Assembly: GCA_002382445.1 (NCBI GenBank)
Contig: DGAQ01000073.1
Coordinates: 11,560 to 75,559 of the forward strand
Length of the DNA stretch: 64,000 nt
Direction of reading: 5' to 3'
Source of the DNA: Porticoccaceae bacterium UBA4026
Lineage (GTDB): Bacteria; Pseudomonadota; Gammaproteobacteria; Pseudomonadales; Porticoccaceae
How positions within the stretch are numbered: the first letter of the stretch is position 1; each line of letters begins with the position of its first letter. Shown here in pieces: positions 17,814-27,100 of the stretch. Below the pieces are notes generated by a model. That model ran no database searches. It was not told where the DNA came from and worked only from the letters and a program-made list of their open reading frames with translations. The position numbers were made by a program, and so were the translations under genes.

Positions 17814-18224
17814 CTAATTTGCCAATATCTGAATATTAGTGGCGTTAAGACCGTTATTGAGAATTTTTTTCTTGATATCGGCTAGATCAATCTCAACATC
17901 CGCTGGATAGGCTAAAAGTACTTTGCCGGAGGCTAGGTCGACATCGATTTTGCTAACTGATTTATCTTTGCCAAAAGTCTTCTCTATTCCGCGCGCACAA
18001 AAGTCACAGACCATTCCTTGGACGCTAACTAAAGCAATCTGACTATTATCCAAATCAGTGACGAATATATCGAAGCGCTGCGGGTCTACTACAATCTTTT
18101 CTCCGTCAACCATAGTTTCATGCAGATGCCCTTCATGTGAGTGCATATTGTCCATCTCGTGATGCCCAGCCTGAGCGACAGCTGTAGCCAGAAAAAAGCT
18201 TGTTGCGATTAGTATTTTTTTCAT
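17814..18224 (-). CDS. Periplasmic His-rich HMA-domain metal-binding protein
   Basis: The 136-residue protein starts at ATG 18224 behind AGAGAG; the longer frame would add an unlikely tail before a clear signal peptide. The signal peptide is residues 1-19 (ending AVAQA). A His/Met-rich stretch follows (HHEMDNMHSHEGHLHETM, residues 21-38), then an HMA fold with VQGMVCDFC in which Cys73 and Cys76 would bind a thiophilic metal. The arrangement is MerP-like with an added His/Met arm, as seen in copper-handling periplasmic proteins. It is followed at once by the MerT-like gene, so a relay to that membrane protein is a reasonable inference. Confidence 0.8.
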   Translation of the reverse strand: MKKILIATSFFLATAVAQAGHHEMDNMHSHEGHLHETMVDGEKIVVDPQRFDIFVTDLDNSQIALVSVQGMVCDFCARGIEKTFGKDKSVSKIDVDLASGKVLLAYPADVEIDLADIKKKILNNGLNATNIQILAN

Positions 18225-18250
18225 AATTTTCTCTCTTAGTTTAATGGGGT

Positions 18251-18850
18251 TTAAAAGCGATACATTAGATGAAGAGTCCAATCGGTGGACCTGTGATAGG
18301 CCACTTCAACCATTGCGCCGCTTTTAAATAATCTTAATACTGGGTAAGTTGTTCGTTTGTCCTCGAGGTCATCTTTTTTAGTTTCAACCATGAGCCAGGT
18401 ATGAAGGTCGCCGTAATCACCAAGATAAGGTGCGATACCTATCTTTGCGGATTGCTCAAATAGATCATAGCCGATACCGGAGACCTGTTTGGCGGAGAAG
18501 CCCGCAAATAGCCGTCTTGTCTCCCAGTCACCGGTTAGGGCATAAAAATGATTGTCAGCGTTGGTTAAGCCGACTCCTGTTTTGATATATAAATTGCGTT
18601 GAGATGCAGCGGTGTTCTTTCGGTTCAGTAGGTAGGTAAACCTGGCTGAGGGGAAATACTCATTACTTATCTTGTCTTGTTGGTAATCCAAGCCTATAGA
18701 GTAGTTTATGTTAGGCGTGTAGTGCCAATAAATATTATCTGGCTGCCCGCCTATGTTGAGCATAAGAGTATGACCACCTACATATGAGATGGGTCGCGCT
18801 TGAGATTCCAAGGTTGTTAGTAATATTAAGACCAAAATTAAGCTCTTCAT
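18251..18850 (-). CDS. Outer-membrane-like beta-barrel protein of unknown function
   Basis: The 199-residue protein has a signal peptide (about residues 1-18, ending ESQA) and alternating hydrophobic strands. It ends in LHLMYRF, a typical barrel terminal strand with a final Phe. I do not recognise the family; its size would suit an eight-stranded barrel. It is the first gene of the CsoR-type metal operon, 26 bases before the HMA gene. Its ATG directly abuts a perfect operator-like palindrome, so normal ribosome-binding spacing is missing. Either the message is nearly leaderless or a later start is used. A role in metal passage or envelope response is inference only. Confidence 0.68.
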   Translation of the reverse strand: MKSLILVLILLTTLESQARPISYVGGHTLMLNIGGQPDNIYWHYTPNINYSIGLDYQQDKISNEYFPSARFTYLLNRKNTAASQRNLYIKTGVGLTNADNHFYALTGDWETRRLFAGFSAKQVSGIGYDLFEQSAKIGIAPYLGDYGDLHTWLMVETKKDDLEDKRTTYPVLRLFKSGAMVEVAYHRSTDWTLHLMYRF

Positions 18851-18865
18851 ACCCCGGTAGGGTAT
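18849..18865 (-). promoter_or_regulatory. CsoR-type operator palindrome
   Basis: ATACCC-CGGTA-GGGTAT is a perfect inverted repeat with 6-base arms. It resembles the G/C-rich TACCC...GGGTA operators of CsoR-family repressors. It overlaps the first two bases of the start codon of the operon's first gene. Binding here would block transcription or initiation. Confidence 0.75.
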
Positions 18866-18942
18866 ACTAAAGTATTAGATTTGCAAGACATTAATGCGGT
18901 TTCATGCTTCAAAGCGGGAATAGGTGTTTTTAGCCACAAAGA

Positions 18943-18970
18943 AAAAGGGATGCCAAACGGCATCCCTTTT
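18943..18970 (-). terminator. Perfect terminator hairpin downstream of the 19033 TonB receptor
   Basis: AAAAGGGATGCC (18943-18954) and GGCATCCCTTTT (18959-18970) are exact complements around a 4-base loop, with A/T-rich flanks on both sides. On the minus strand the stem is followed by a T-run. It can also act on plus-strand transcripts. Confidence 0.9.
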
Positions 18971-18978
18971 AGTGGACT

Positions 18979-19006
18979 TTAAGTCAGACTCTAAGGTCTG
19001 ACTTAA
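18979..19006. repeat. 11-bp inverted repeat in the receptor 3' UTR
   Basis: TTAAGTCAGAC (18979-18989) pairs exactly with GTCTGACTTAA (18996-19006) around a 6-base loop. It lies between the receptor stop codon and the terminator, so the message would end with stacked hairpins. Confidence 0.8.
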
Positions 19007-19007
19007 G

Positions 19008-19039
19008 CTTCTATAGATTCATTAAGAATCAATTAGAAG
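19008..19039. repeat. Imperfect inverted repeat spanning the receptor stop codon
   Basis: CTTCTA..GATTC (from 19008) pairs with GAATC...TAGAAG (to 19039) with an internal bulge. It includes the TAA of the minus-strand receptor gene, and with the two elements downstream makes three successive hairpins. Confidence 0.55.
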
Positions 19040-21540
19040 TTGTATCCTGCACTCATGTACCAGAAAGCACCTTCGATACCCATAGGCGAAGTCTCGTAGT
19101 AGATGCCGCCAAGTACGCCACCTGGCACGCCTTCAGCTACAGCGCCAGCTGAGCCTTCGATACGCTCTGCTTTTTGATCAAAGATGTTTTGAGCACCAAC
19201 AGAAACGTTGAAGTTATCAGTGATGTTGTAAGTCACTTCTAAGTCAACTGTAACCGCTGCGTCAGCGTCAGTACCGAACCAGTCAGCGTGCACTGCATAG
19301 TACTCGCCGAAGTAGTTAGTACGAACAAAAGCGCTGATCTGTTCCCATTGCTGATTCATAGTGAAAGTTGCACGATGATTTGGCAGTCCTTCTTCTAGAC
19401 GCTTCACCTTGCTGTCGCTAGTTACGCTACCCTGATCAGATACTTCGGTGTCAGTGTAGTTATACGCTGCACTAAAGTCAGTTGATCCACCGAAAAGGTT
19501 AGTGTCGTAAGTTGCTACAATATCTAATCCTGAAGTTTCAGTGTTGAAGTCATTAGTAAAGTAGTTTACTTCACCGATCAACTCTGGGTTAGGAACACCA
19601 GCAGCGCCCATAGCAGCTCGCTGAGCAGCAGTAGGTGCAGCATTACTTGTTAGAGCGATACGGTCTTCTACTTCAATGTTGAACCAGTCAGCCGTAAACT
19701 CAACTTCACCAAGTGTAGCAACGATACCCATTGCAAAGCTCGTAGACTCTTCTGGTTGCAGATCGCCTGCGCCCAGTTTAAAGCCAGGTAGCGTTTGAGC
19801 CTGAGTCAACTCACCATTGACAAGAGTAGTCTGCGTGTTTACCACGTTAGCCTGGCCCTGAGTTGGAGCTCTGAAACCAGTACTGTGAGATCCACGTAGC
19901 GCAACGTTATCAGTCAACTGAAGGTTGAATGCTAGCTTGTAGTTAGCCGTGTCGCCGAAGCTTGTGTAGTCTTCGTAACGAACCGCACCCTGGACTAATA
20001 AGTTGTCAGATACTTGGTTTGAAACGTCAACGTACATTGCGTAGTTACGACGAGAGAACGCACCAGCTGAGTCAGGTGAGAAACCTGCAAAACCGTGAGA
20101 CCCTACGTTGAAACCTTGAGTAGCATACTTACCAGCTTTCCAAGATGATTCTTCACCTGAGATAACAGAGAAAGTAGTTTCACGCCATTCAGCACCGTAA
20201 CCAACGCTCATAGTACCGTATTCCTTCGACAGATCTAAATTGAAGGTTTTCGCTAACTGGATATAGCTACCTGTCTCAAAGTTACGTGGCGAGTCAGGAC
20301 CCATTGATGGGTTAAAGGTGTTCTTCAAACCAAATGAAGCTTCGTTACGACCAACCGAACCACTAACGTCATACGCAGTGCCGGCCATTGGCCCTGCAGC
20401 AATCTTGCCGCTTCTTCCCATGGTGAAAGATGAGTCAGTGATGTTGCCTGTAAAGCGAGGCGTATAGCCACCAGGAGCCGCTTGGTTGAGAATGTAGCAA
20501 TTTGGATCTGCGATAACAGCATCACGTCCGGCATAATCAGATGGATCAAGAGCAGTTGGACAGTTACCAGACATATCGCCTGTAACGTCAGCAATCAGAC
20601 GAGTACCATCACCTTTTGTGAATACGCCGCCACGACCATCAGGATTGCGATAGTAGAAACCGCCATCGATATCGCGCTCAGAGTAATTACCGAAAGCGTA
20701 GGCTTTTCCGCCATTACCAAGGTCTAAACCAGAGTTAAAGAAGAAAGTTACATCATCATCAATCTGAGGAGCACCCCAAATTTGAGCTGGAAGAGTAACA
20801 GAGGTGTTACCTGCGTCGATAAGAGCCTGAGCATCTGGACGCTGAACACTGCGAGAGGTCGCTTCATTATCTTTCATCTGGAAGCTAAGGTTGATAAAGC
20901 CAGCATCAGTTAATGGCATGCCAATTTTACCGGCTATAACTGTAGTTGCGCCATCGCCTTTGCTGTACTCGCCTTGCTTAATAGTCAAACGTCCGCCTTC
21001 AGATGAATCATCTAAGACAAAGTTGATGACGCCAGCAACCGCGTCAGAACCATACTGTGCCGCAGCACCATCACGCAAAATTTCAACTCTCTTAAGCGCG
21101 ATACTTGGAATCACAGAAATATCTGGACCCTGTGATCCGTCATTAACACCACCGCCTTGGAAGGCGATAACTGATGCACGGTGACGACGCTTGCCGTTAA
21201 CCATAACCAAGGTACTGTCTGATGACAGGCCACGCAGGTTAGCGGGACGAATCATACTTGCCGCATCACTGATAGGCTGTAAGTGAACATTTAATGAAGG
21301 TACAGCACTTTGAAGTTGCATAAGAAGGTCATTGCTGCCTGTTTTGCCAAGTTCTTCAGCATTGATAACGTCAACGGGCACTGGTGAATCTCCCACAGAG
21401 CGAGGTGCCCCACGAGAACCCACTACAACGATCTCTTCTAGCGTCGCTTGGGCGGCAGTCGCCACTGTTGGTAGCGCAATGCCACCAGCAATTATTGCTG
21501 CTGCAATCGAGTTGATTTTCCAAATATTATTTATTTTCAT
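19033..21540 (-). CDS. TonB-dependent receptor (835 aa), substrate unknown
   Basis: A signal peptide (about residues 1-29, ending ATAAQA) precedes the TonB-box segment LEEIVVVGSRG. The plug carries ANLRGLSSDSTLVMVNGKRRH and DGAAAQYGSDAVAGVINFVL, which place it in the large family of TonB receptors with Gly/Asn/Asp-rich loops. The barrel ends in FWYMSAGYNF with a terminal Phe. No substrate-specific enzyme gene adjoins it, so the substrate cannot be inferred. Stacked hairpins follow the gene. The start ATG is preceded by GGGGAGAATT, a good ribosome-binding site. No Fur box is visible upstream. Confidence 0.9.
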   Translation of the reverse strand: MKINNIWKINSIAAAIIAGGIALPTVATAAQATLEEIVVVGSRGAPRSVGDSPVPVDVINAEELGKTGSNDLLMQLQSAVPSLNVHLQPISDAASMIRPANLRGLSSDSTLVMVNGKRRHRASVIAFQGGGVNDGSQGPDISVIPSIALKRVEILRDGAAAQYGSDAVAGVINFVLDDSSEGGRLTIKQGEYSKGDGATTVIAGKIGMPLTDAGFINLSFQMKDNEATSRSVQRPDAQALIDAGNTSVTLPAQIWGAPQIDDDVTFFFNSGLDLGNGGKAYAFGNYSERDIDGGFYYRNPDGRGGVFTKGDGTRLIADVTGDMSGNCPTALDPSDYAGRDAVIADPNCYILNQAAPGGYTPRFTGNITDSSFTMGRSGKIAAGPMAGTAYDVSGSVGRNEASFGLKNTFNPSMGPDSPRNFETGSYIQLAKTFNLDLSKEYGTMSVGYGAEWRETTFSVISGEESSWKAGKYATQGFNVGSHGFAGFSPDSAGAFSRRNYAMYVDVSNQVSDNLLVQGAVRYEDYTSFGDTANYKLAFNLQLTDNVALRGSHSTGFRAPTQGQANVVNTQTTLVNGELTQAQTLPGFKLGAGDLQPEESTSFAMGIVATLGEVEFTADWFNIEVEDRIALTSNAAPTAAQRAAMGAAGVPNPELIGEVNYFTNDFNTETSGLDIVATYDTNLFGGSTDFSAAYNYTDTEVSDQGSVTSDSKVKRLEEGLPNHRATFTMNQQWEQISAFVRTNYFGEYYAVHADWFGTDADAAVTVDLEVTYNITDNFNVSVGAQNIFDQKAERIEGSAGAVAEGVPGGVLGGIYYETSPMGIEGAFWYMSAGYNF

Positions 21541-21585
21541 AATTCTCCCCTAGAGAAATTATTTAGTTTACCTTGTGCGTTGAAA

Positions 21586-21609
21586 AAATTTCACACAAGA
21601 CAGTGTGTC
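21586..21609. promoter_or_regulatory. Clustered inverted GTGTG half-sites upstream of the TonB receptor
   Basis: CACAC-AAGACA-GTGTG forms a 16-base dyad near 21592-21607. A further CTTGTGCG element in the opposite sense lies about 20 bases nearer the gene. The spacing would suit a dimeric regulator acting at the receptor promoter, but no regulator is identified. Confidence 0.35.
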
Positions 21610-21709
21610 ACGGTAACATAAATACAGATTAAAGCTAAATTATTGCCTCAAAACTTGATAAAATTGGGGAAAAGAAGCAGTAAATGTAAAAAAATGTGGG
21701 GTATAAGGC

Positions 21710-21930
21710 TTAATTGATCGGTGTTTTATAGCGTTCATCTGGAATTTCTCGTGCCAGCTTAGGCAGTAAAAAGCCAGATAAGATAGCTTGGAGTTCATGG
21801 TAGATATGTAGTGCTTTGGTTTGATCAACTTCAAAGTGACTGGCGCATTGAACAGGGTCTAGTAAATACAGTTAGTAAGGACCGATGTTGCAGTCACTTA
21901 GTTCGCGCTTCCAGTTGGGTTTTACTTCTT
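21710..21930 (-). pseudogene. Unrecognised decayed C-terminal coding fragment
   Basis: On the minus strand a 53-codon stretch with no usual start codon ends at TAA (21710-21712). It reads strongly like protein: it contains DPVQCASHFEVDQTKALHIY and ends AREIPDERYKTPIN. Directly upstream in the same frame, beyond a TAA at 21872-21874, another protein-like piece appears (KPNWKRELSDCNIGPY). Before that lies a further TAA at 21929-21931. The pattern fits the tail of a lost gene with nonsense changes. I do not recognise the family. The rest of the 488-base gap holds only the receptor promoter. Confidence 0.4.
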
Positions 21931-22028
21931 AAAGTTACTGTGGATTATGGTGAGGGATTTTTCCTGATGATGCTGGCATGATAGTGTTCAGTGATGACTG
22001 TATTTTACTTTTACGCGACACATAGACA

Positions 22029-22493
22029 ATGGGGACTAGAGTGAGCACAGATATTATTTATATGGCTAGGGCGCTCGAATTAGCTCAGCAGGCTGCCGAG
22101 GCTGGAGAAGTGCCGGTGGGAGCGGTGATTGTAAAAAACGGAGAGGTTATTGGGGAGGGTTATAACCAGCCTATTGCTCGCGCCGACCCTACAGCTCACG
22201 CTGAAATAATGGCTTTACGCAACGCTTCTTCTTTTGTGAACAACTATCGCCTGACCGGTTGTGACCTCTATGTCACCATAGAGCCTTGCACTATGTGTGT
22301 GGGCGCTATGGTTCATGCGCGAATTAAACGAATTATTTTTGGAGCAGTTGAGACTAGGGCGGGTGCGCTGCAAAGTCAATTGCAGCTAATGGATGGCGAT
22401 CATTACAATCATTCTATCGACTGGCAGGGGGGTGTTCTAGCTGATCAGTGCGGTGCGATTATGCGCGGTTTTTTTCGTGAAAAACGAAAGTAA
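22029..22493 (+). CDS. tadA: tRNA-specific adenosine deaminase
   Basis: The 154-residue zinc deaminase converts wobble adenosine 34 to inosine in tRNA-Arg(ACG). The zinc and catalytic residues are visible as His57-Ala-Glu59 (PTAHAEIMAL) and Cys87/Cys90 (EPCTMC), and the RNA-binding segment near ARIKRIIFGA is conserved. The ATG at 22029 lacks a good ribosome-binding site. A GTG four codons later (22041) follows GGGGAC with proper spacing and may be the true start. It converges with mltF, a common gammaproteobacterial arrangement. Confidence 0.93.
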   Translation: MGTRVSTDIIYMARALELAQQAAEAGEVPVGAVIVKNGEVIGEGYNQPIARADPTAHAEIMALRNASSFVNNYRLTGCDLYVTIEPCTMCVGAMVHARIKRIIFGAVETRAGALQSQLQLMDGDHYNHSIDWQGGVLADQCGAIMRGFFREKRK

Positions 22494-22509
22494 TTCAGCG
22501 GTTATAATA

Positions 22510-24039
22510 TTAAATACTAGGTAGGCTGTTAGATTCCCATTTGGGCTGACTTGCACTGTCGTTTGTTTTTTCTGATGGAGGATCTTTCAAGTGCAGAGAA
22601 TAAAGCTCTAAGTAATTTCTATAGTATTGGATATTGCTTACATAGAGCACTGGTTCTGCGCCCCTAGCATAACCATACTTTAAGGTTGAATAGAATTTCT
22701 TTGTGCTGAGCAGTGGTAAATACTGCCTTACATCTTCCCATGAATCTGGATTTTTGCCACCACGCTGAGTCAAGATGCGTGCATCTTCTAGATGCCCAAA
22801 ACCCACATTGTAAGCTGCCAAGGCGAGGAATGTTCGATCCGGTTCAGTAATTCTAGCCGGTAGTCTAGCGCGCAATTTTGCTAGATAAGCAGCCCCGCCT
22901 TTAATACTTTGATTAGCGTCAAGTCGATTAGACACTCCCATCTCCTTGGCGGTATCTAATGTCAGCATCATTAACCCTCGAACACCGGTGGGAGATTTTG
23001 CCCTTGGGTTCCAGTGGGATTCTTGATAAGCCACTGCGGCGAGTAATTGCCAGTCAAGATTATTCTTGGCAGCAGTTTGTCGAAATAGGAGTTCATAGGT
23101 TGGTAGTCGCTTTGCGACTAATTGTCCAAGGCGTTTTGAGTCGGCAACAGAGAAGTTGTTACTTTGGGCTAAAAGTTGTTCTTTTAATCTCTCCATTTGA
23201 CCGGAAGATATATAGTTGGTTAGAAATGTGTTTGCAGCATTAAGTAGTGAACCGTCCTCATGAGAGGGGAATGCCCAAGCCACCATCTGTGGTTCTGAAA
23301 TATCTATTGCAAGGCCAGCATTGGGGTAAATGTGACGGTTAACCAGATAGGCGATCGAGTCTACGACGGTGTAGTCGATCTCGCCAGTGTGGACCATTCG
23401 GATCAAGTCGCCCATTTCAATCTCGTCCTGCTCACGCCATCTGAGTTGCGGGATGTCGACGCTCAAGCTTTTAAGCTGTTCACTGTGAGATGAGCTGGTT
23501 ATAACCAGTAGTTCACCGTCAATATCTGACAATGATTTCGGTTTTGGCGTTCCTCGTCGGTATAACAGTTGATGAGTGACCTCTAGATAGGGTGCTGAGA
23601 ACCTAAGTGATTGGCTCCGCTCTTCTGTCTGTACTAAATTTGCAGCTGCAAAGTCACCTTGAGGGCCGCCCACTGCGACCAATAAATTCCGAAGGCTTAG
23701 TTTTGATTGAACTCGCAACTCAACACCCAGACTCTTGGCAAAGGCTTTAGCGATCAAATAGTCTAAGCCATTTTTGCCTCTTCCGTCCTCAAAATAAGTG
23801 GTTGGGCCGGGAATAGTGAGCATAACGAGCTCGCCCTTTTCCTGGACTCTCTCTAAATGTGTTATTTGCTGGCTGCTGGAAAAATAAAAAATAATGGCTA
23901 AGGCAAGCGCCACCAAAACTGAGCGGTTACGTATTTTCCTAACTTTCTTCGATCGTTGCCGCATCAGTTTTCTGTCCATGCCCAAGGGTTTAGGTGATGT
24001 TGTTTTAGGAATAACAAATGATGAGACGATATTGTACAT
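22510..24039 (-). CDS. mltF: Membrane-bound lytic murein transglycosylase F
   Basis: The 509-residue protein has an N-terminal hydrophobic anchor (about residues 38-54). A periplasmic solute-binding-like domain covers about residues 60-295, and an SLT lytic domain runs from about residue 310. The catalytic Glu is Glu340 in AAVAYQESHWNP, followed by SPTGVRGLMML, typical of MltF. It cleaves peptidoglycan glycan strands to anhydromuropeptides; the first domain modulates activity. The first 20 residues may not be translated, since ATGs at residues 21 and 26 are alternatives nearer the anchor. It diverges from purL, as in E. coli. Confidence 0.92.
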   Translation of the reverse strand: MYNIVSSFVIPKTTSPKPLGMDRKLMRQRSKKVRKIRNRSVLVALALAIIFYFSSSQQITHLERVQEKGELVMLTIPGPTTYFEDGRGKNGLDYLIAKAFAKSLGVELRVQSKLSLRNLLVAVGGPQGDFAAANLVQTEERSQSLRFSAPYLEVTHQLLYRRGTPKPKSLSDIDGELLVITSSSHSEQLKSLSVDIPQLRWREQDEIEMGDLIRMVHTGEIDYTVVDSIAYLVNRHIYPNAGLAIDISEPQMVAWAFPSHEDGSLLNAANTFLTNYISSGQMERLKEQLLAQSNNFSVADSKRLGQLVAKRLPTYELLFRQTAAKNNLDWQLLAAVAYQESHWNPRAKSPTGVRGLMMLTLDTAKEMGVSNRLDANQSIKGGAAYLAKLRARLPARITEPDRTFLALAAYNVGFGHLEDARILTQRGGKNPDSWEDVRQYLPLLSTKKFYSTLKYGYARGAEPVLYVSNIQYYRNYLELYSLHLKDPPSEKTNDSASQPKWESNSLPSI

Positions 24040-24125
24040 GGTTTGCTAAATTCAATCTGCCAAAAGCCACGTTTTTCCGTTAGAATGCGATCTTTCCAAC
24101 AGTGATTATTTCGAGATCCAAATTA

Positions 24126-27100
24126 ATGATGATTCTTTCTGGCGCCTCTTCTCTCTCTGCGTTTCGGCGTCAAAAATTACTATCTAAACTGCAGGCTGCA
24201 GTGCCCTTAGTTACTTCGGTAAGCGCCGAATATATCCACATTGCTGACCTGAGTGAGGCACTCACCACAGATGAGTCTAGTACTTTGGAGGCCCTTCTTC
24301 AGTATGGGCCCAAAGAGCAGAATGTTGACAAAGGCGGGATGCTGTTATTGGTAGTTCCTCGCGCTGGTACCATATCGCCATGGTCTAGCAAAGCGACCGA
24401 TATCGTTCACAACTGCGGCTTAAAAAATGTGCTGAGGGTGGAGCGTGGAATTGCTTATTATCTCCAAGCTAATGCGGCTTTCTCTGATAAACAATCAAAG
24501 ATTTTGGGTGAATTGCTCAGCGATCGCATGGTGGAAGCGGTCCTGACTGATTTTTCTCAAATGGAATCTTTATTTTCTCACGATCAGCCGGCTCCAGTTA
24601 AGGTGATTGACGTGTTAGGCGGTGGTGTCGAAACCCTCCGGTTGGCGAATGTCAGCTTAGGCTTGGCGCTAGCTGCTGATGAAGTAGATTACTTGGTGGC
24701 AAGTTTTCGTGACTTAAACCGCAATCCTACTGATGCAGAATTAATGATGTTTGCCCAGGCGAATTCAGAGCATTGCCGCCATAAGATTTTCAATGCGAGT
24801 TGGACGATTGATGGCGTTGATCAAGAGAACACCTTGTTCGGCATGATTCGCAACACTAATACCGTTAATGGGGAGAATGTTCTATCTGCATATTCTGACA
24901 ATGCGGCTGTGGTTGCTAACAGTCAAGGAGGGCGTTTCTATCCTGATCCGGTGACCAAGCAGTATGGTTACAGTCAAGAGCCTGTTCACTTGTTAATTAA
25001 AGTAGAAACCCATAATCATCCTACGGCAATATCCCCTTATTCGGGTGCCGGAACAGGTTCTGGTGGTGAGATTCGCGACGAGGGCGCTGTGGGGCGGGGT
25101 TCAAAGCCAAAGGTAGGGCTGGTTGGCTTTAGTGTATCTAACTTGCAGATTCCAAATTACATTCAGCCTTGGGAGACTAACTACGGCAAGCCCGATAGAA
25201 TCGTTTCTGCCTTAGACATTATGACCGAAGGACCTGTCGGCGGAGCGGCTTTTAATAATGAATTCGGGCGTCCGAACATATGCGGCTATTTTAGGACCTT
25301 TGAAATGGACTTTGCGGGAGAGCGTCGTGGTTATCATAAGCCAATCATGATTGCAGGCGGCTACGGCAATATTCGAGAAGACCATGTTGATAAACCAGAG
25401 TTTGAGCCTGGCGCGCAATTAGTCGTATTGGGTGGTCCAGCGATGTTAATTGGACTGGGTGGCGGTGCGGCATCGTCCATGACCACAGGCAGTCGCTCAG
25501 CAGATTTAGACTTTGCCTCAGTACAGCGCCAAAACCCAGAAATTGAACGGCGTTGCCAAGAAGTAATCGACTCATGTTGGCAGTTGGGAGATATTAACCC
25601 TATCGCTTTTATCCATGATGTGGGTGCTGGTGGTTTATCCAATGCGCTTCCCGAATTAGTTAAAGATGGCGGCACTGGGGGCCGCTTTAACTTGAGATCC
25701 GTGCCCAATGATGAGCCTGGTATGTCTCCGGTTGAAATATGGTGTAACGAAGCTCAGGAGCGTTATGTTTTGGCAGTAATGCCAGATGACTTAGCGAGAT
25801 TCGTCGCCATTTGTGAGCGAGAGAGATGTCCGTTTGCGGTAGTTGGCGAGGCAACTGAAGATAAAAGCATCACGGTGGTTGATCAATATTTTGGTGATAA
25901 GCCTGTTGATCTGCCGATGTCTGTCCTATTTGGAAAAACTCCAAAAATGCATCGTAGCGCAGTGAAACTGGATCAATTGGGTGATGATTTTACCGCCGAG
26001 GGTATAGATGTTAGTGAGGCGATATTTCGTGTCTTACGCCATCCAGCAGTCGCTAGTAAAAGTTTTTTAATCACCATCGGTGATAGAACGGTTACTGGCA
26101 TGGTGGCGAGAGACCAGATGGTTGGTCCTTGGCAAGTCCCTGTTGCCGACTGTGCCGTGACTACTCTAACCTATGATAGTAATGCGGGAGAAGCTATGGC
26201 TATGGGAGAGCGAACGCCTTTAGCATTAGTTAGCGGTCCCGCTTCGGGGCGCATGGCAATTGGTGAAGCTTTGACCAACATATGTGCTGCCCGTATTGGT
26301 GATATAAAAGATATAAAGCTATCAGCCAACTGGATGTGTGCGGCAGGGTCTCCAGGTGAGGATGAAAAATTATTTCGGACCGTTGAGGCAGTTGGCATGG
26401 ACCTCTGCCCAAAATTGGGTCTTACCATTCCTGTGGGTAAAGATTCAATGTCTATGCGTACCGCGTGGCAAGTCGGTGATGAAGATAAATCAGTTACCTC
26501 ACCATTGTCATTGATTATCACTGGTTTTTCTCCCGTATTAGATGTGCGAAAAACGCTGACACCCCAATTAAAGACTGACTGTGGCGATACTCAATTATTG
26601 TTAGTCGATTTGGGTAAAATGGCTAATCGCTTAGGGGGTTCGATATTGGCGCAGGTGTACTCTAAGTTTGGTCACTCGGTGCCTGACGTAGACGATCCTA
26701 ATGCACTATTAGGTTTCTTTAAGGTAATACAAGATGCGATAGAGCAGGGCGACATACTCGCCTATCACGATCGATCTGATGGTGGTTTGGTGGCAACTTT
26801 GGCCGAAATGAGTTTTGCTGGCCATGTAGGTATTACAGCCGATATTAATGATGACATGTTGGATATAGACGCTAACCTCAATGGGGCTCTGTTCAGTGAA
26901 GAGTTAGGCGCGGTCATTCAAGTTAAGTCTGAATTGAGTGATAGGTTTATTGAGAAGTTCGCAGGCGCTGGGGTTACTGTGCATAAGGTCGGTCGCTTAA
27001 ACAGCAGGGACACGATTGAATTAAACTACAAAGGCGAAACTTTCTTTAGTGATAAGCGCAAGGTATTACAGGCTGCCTGGAGTGAGACTTCACACAGGGT

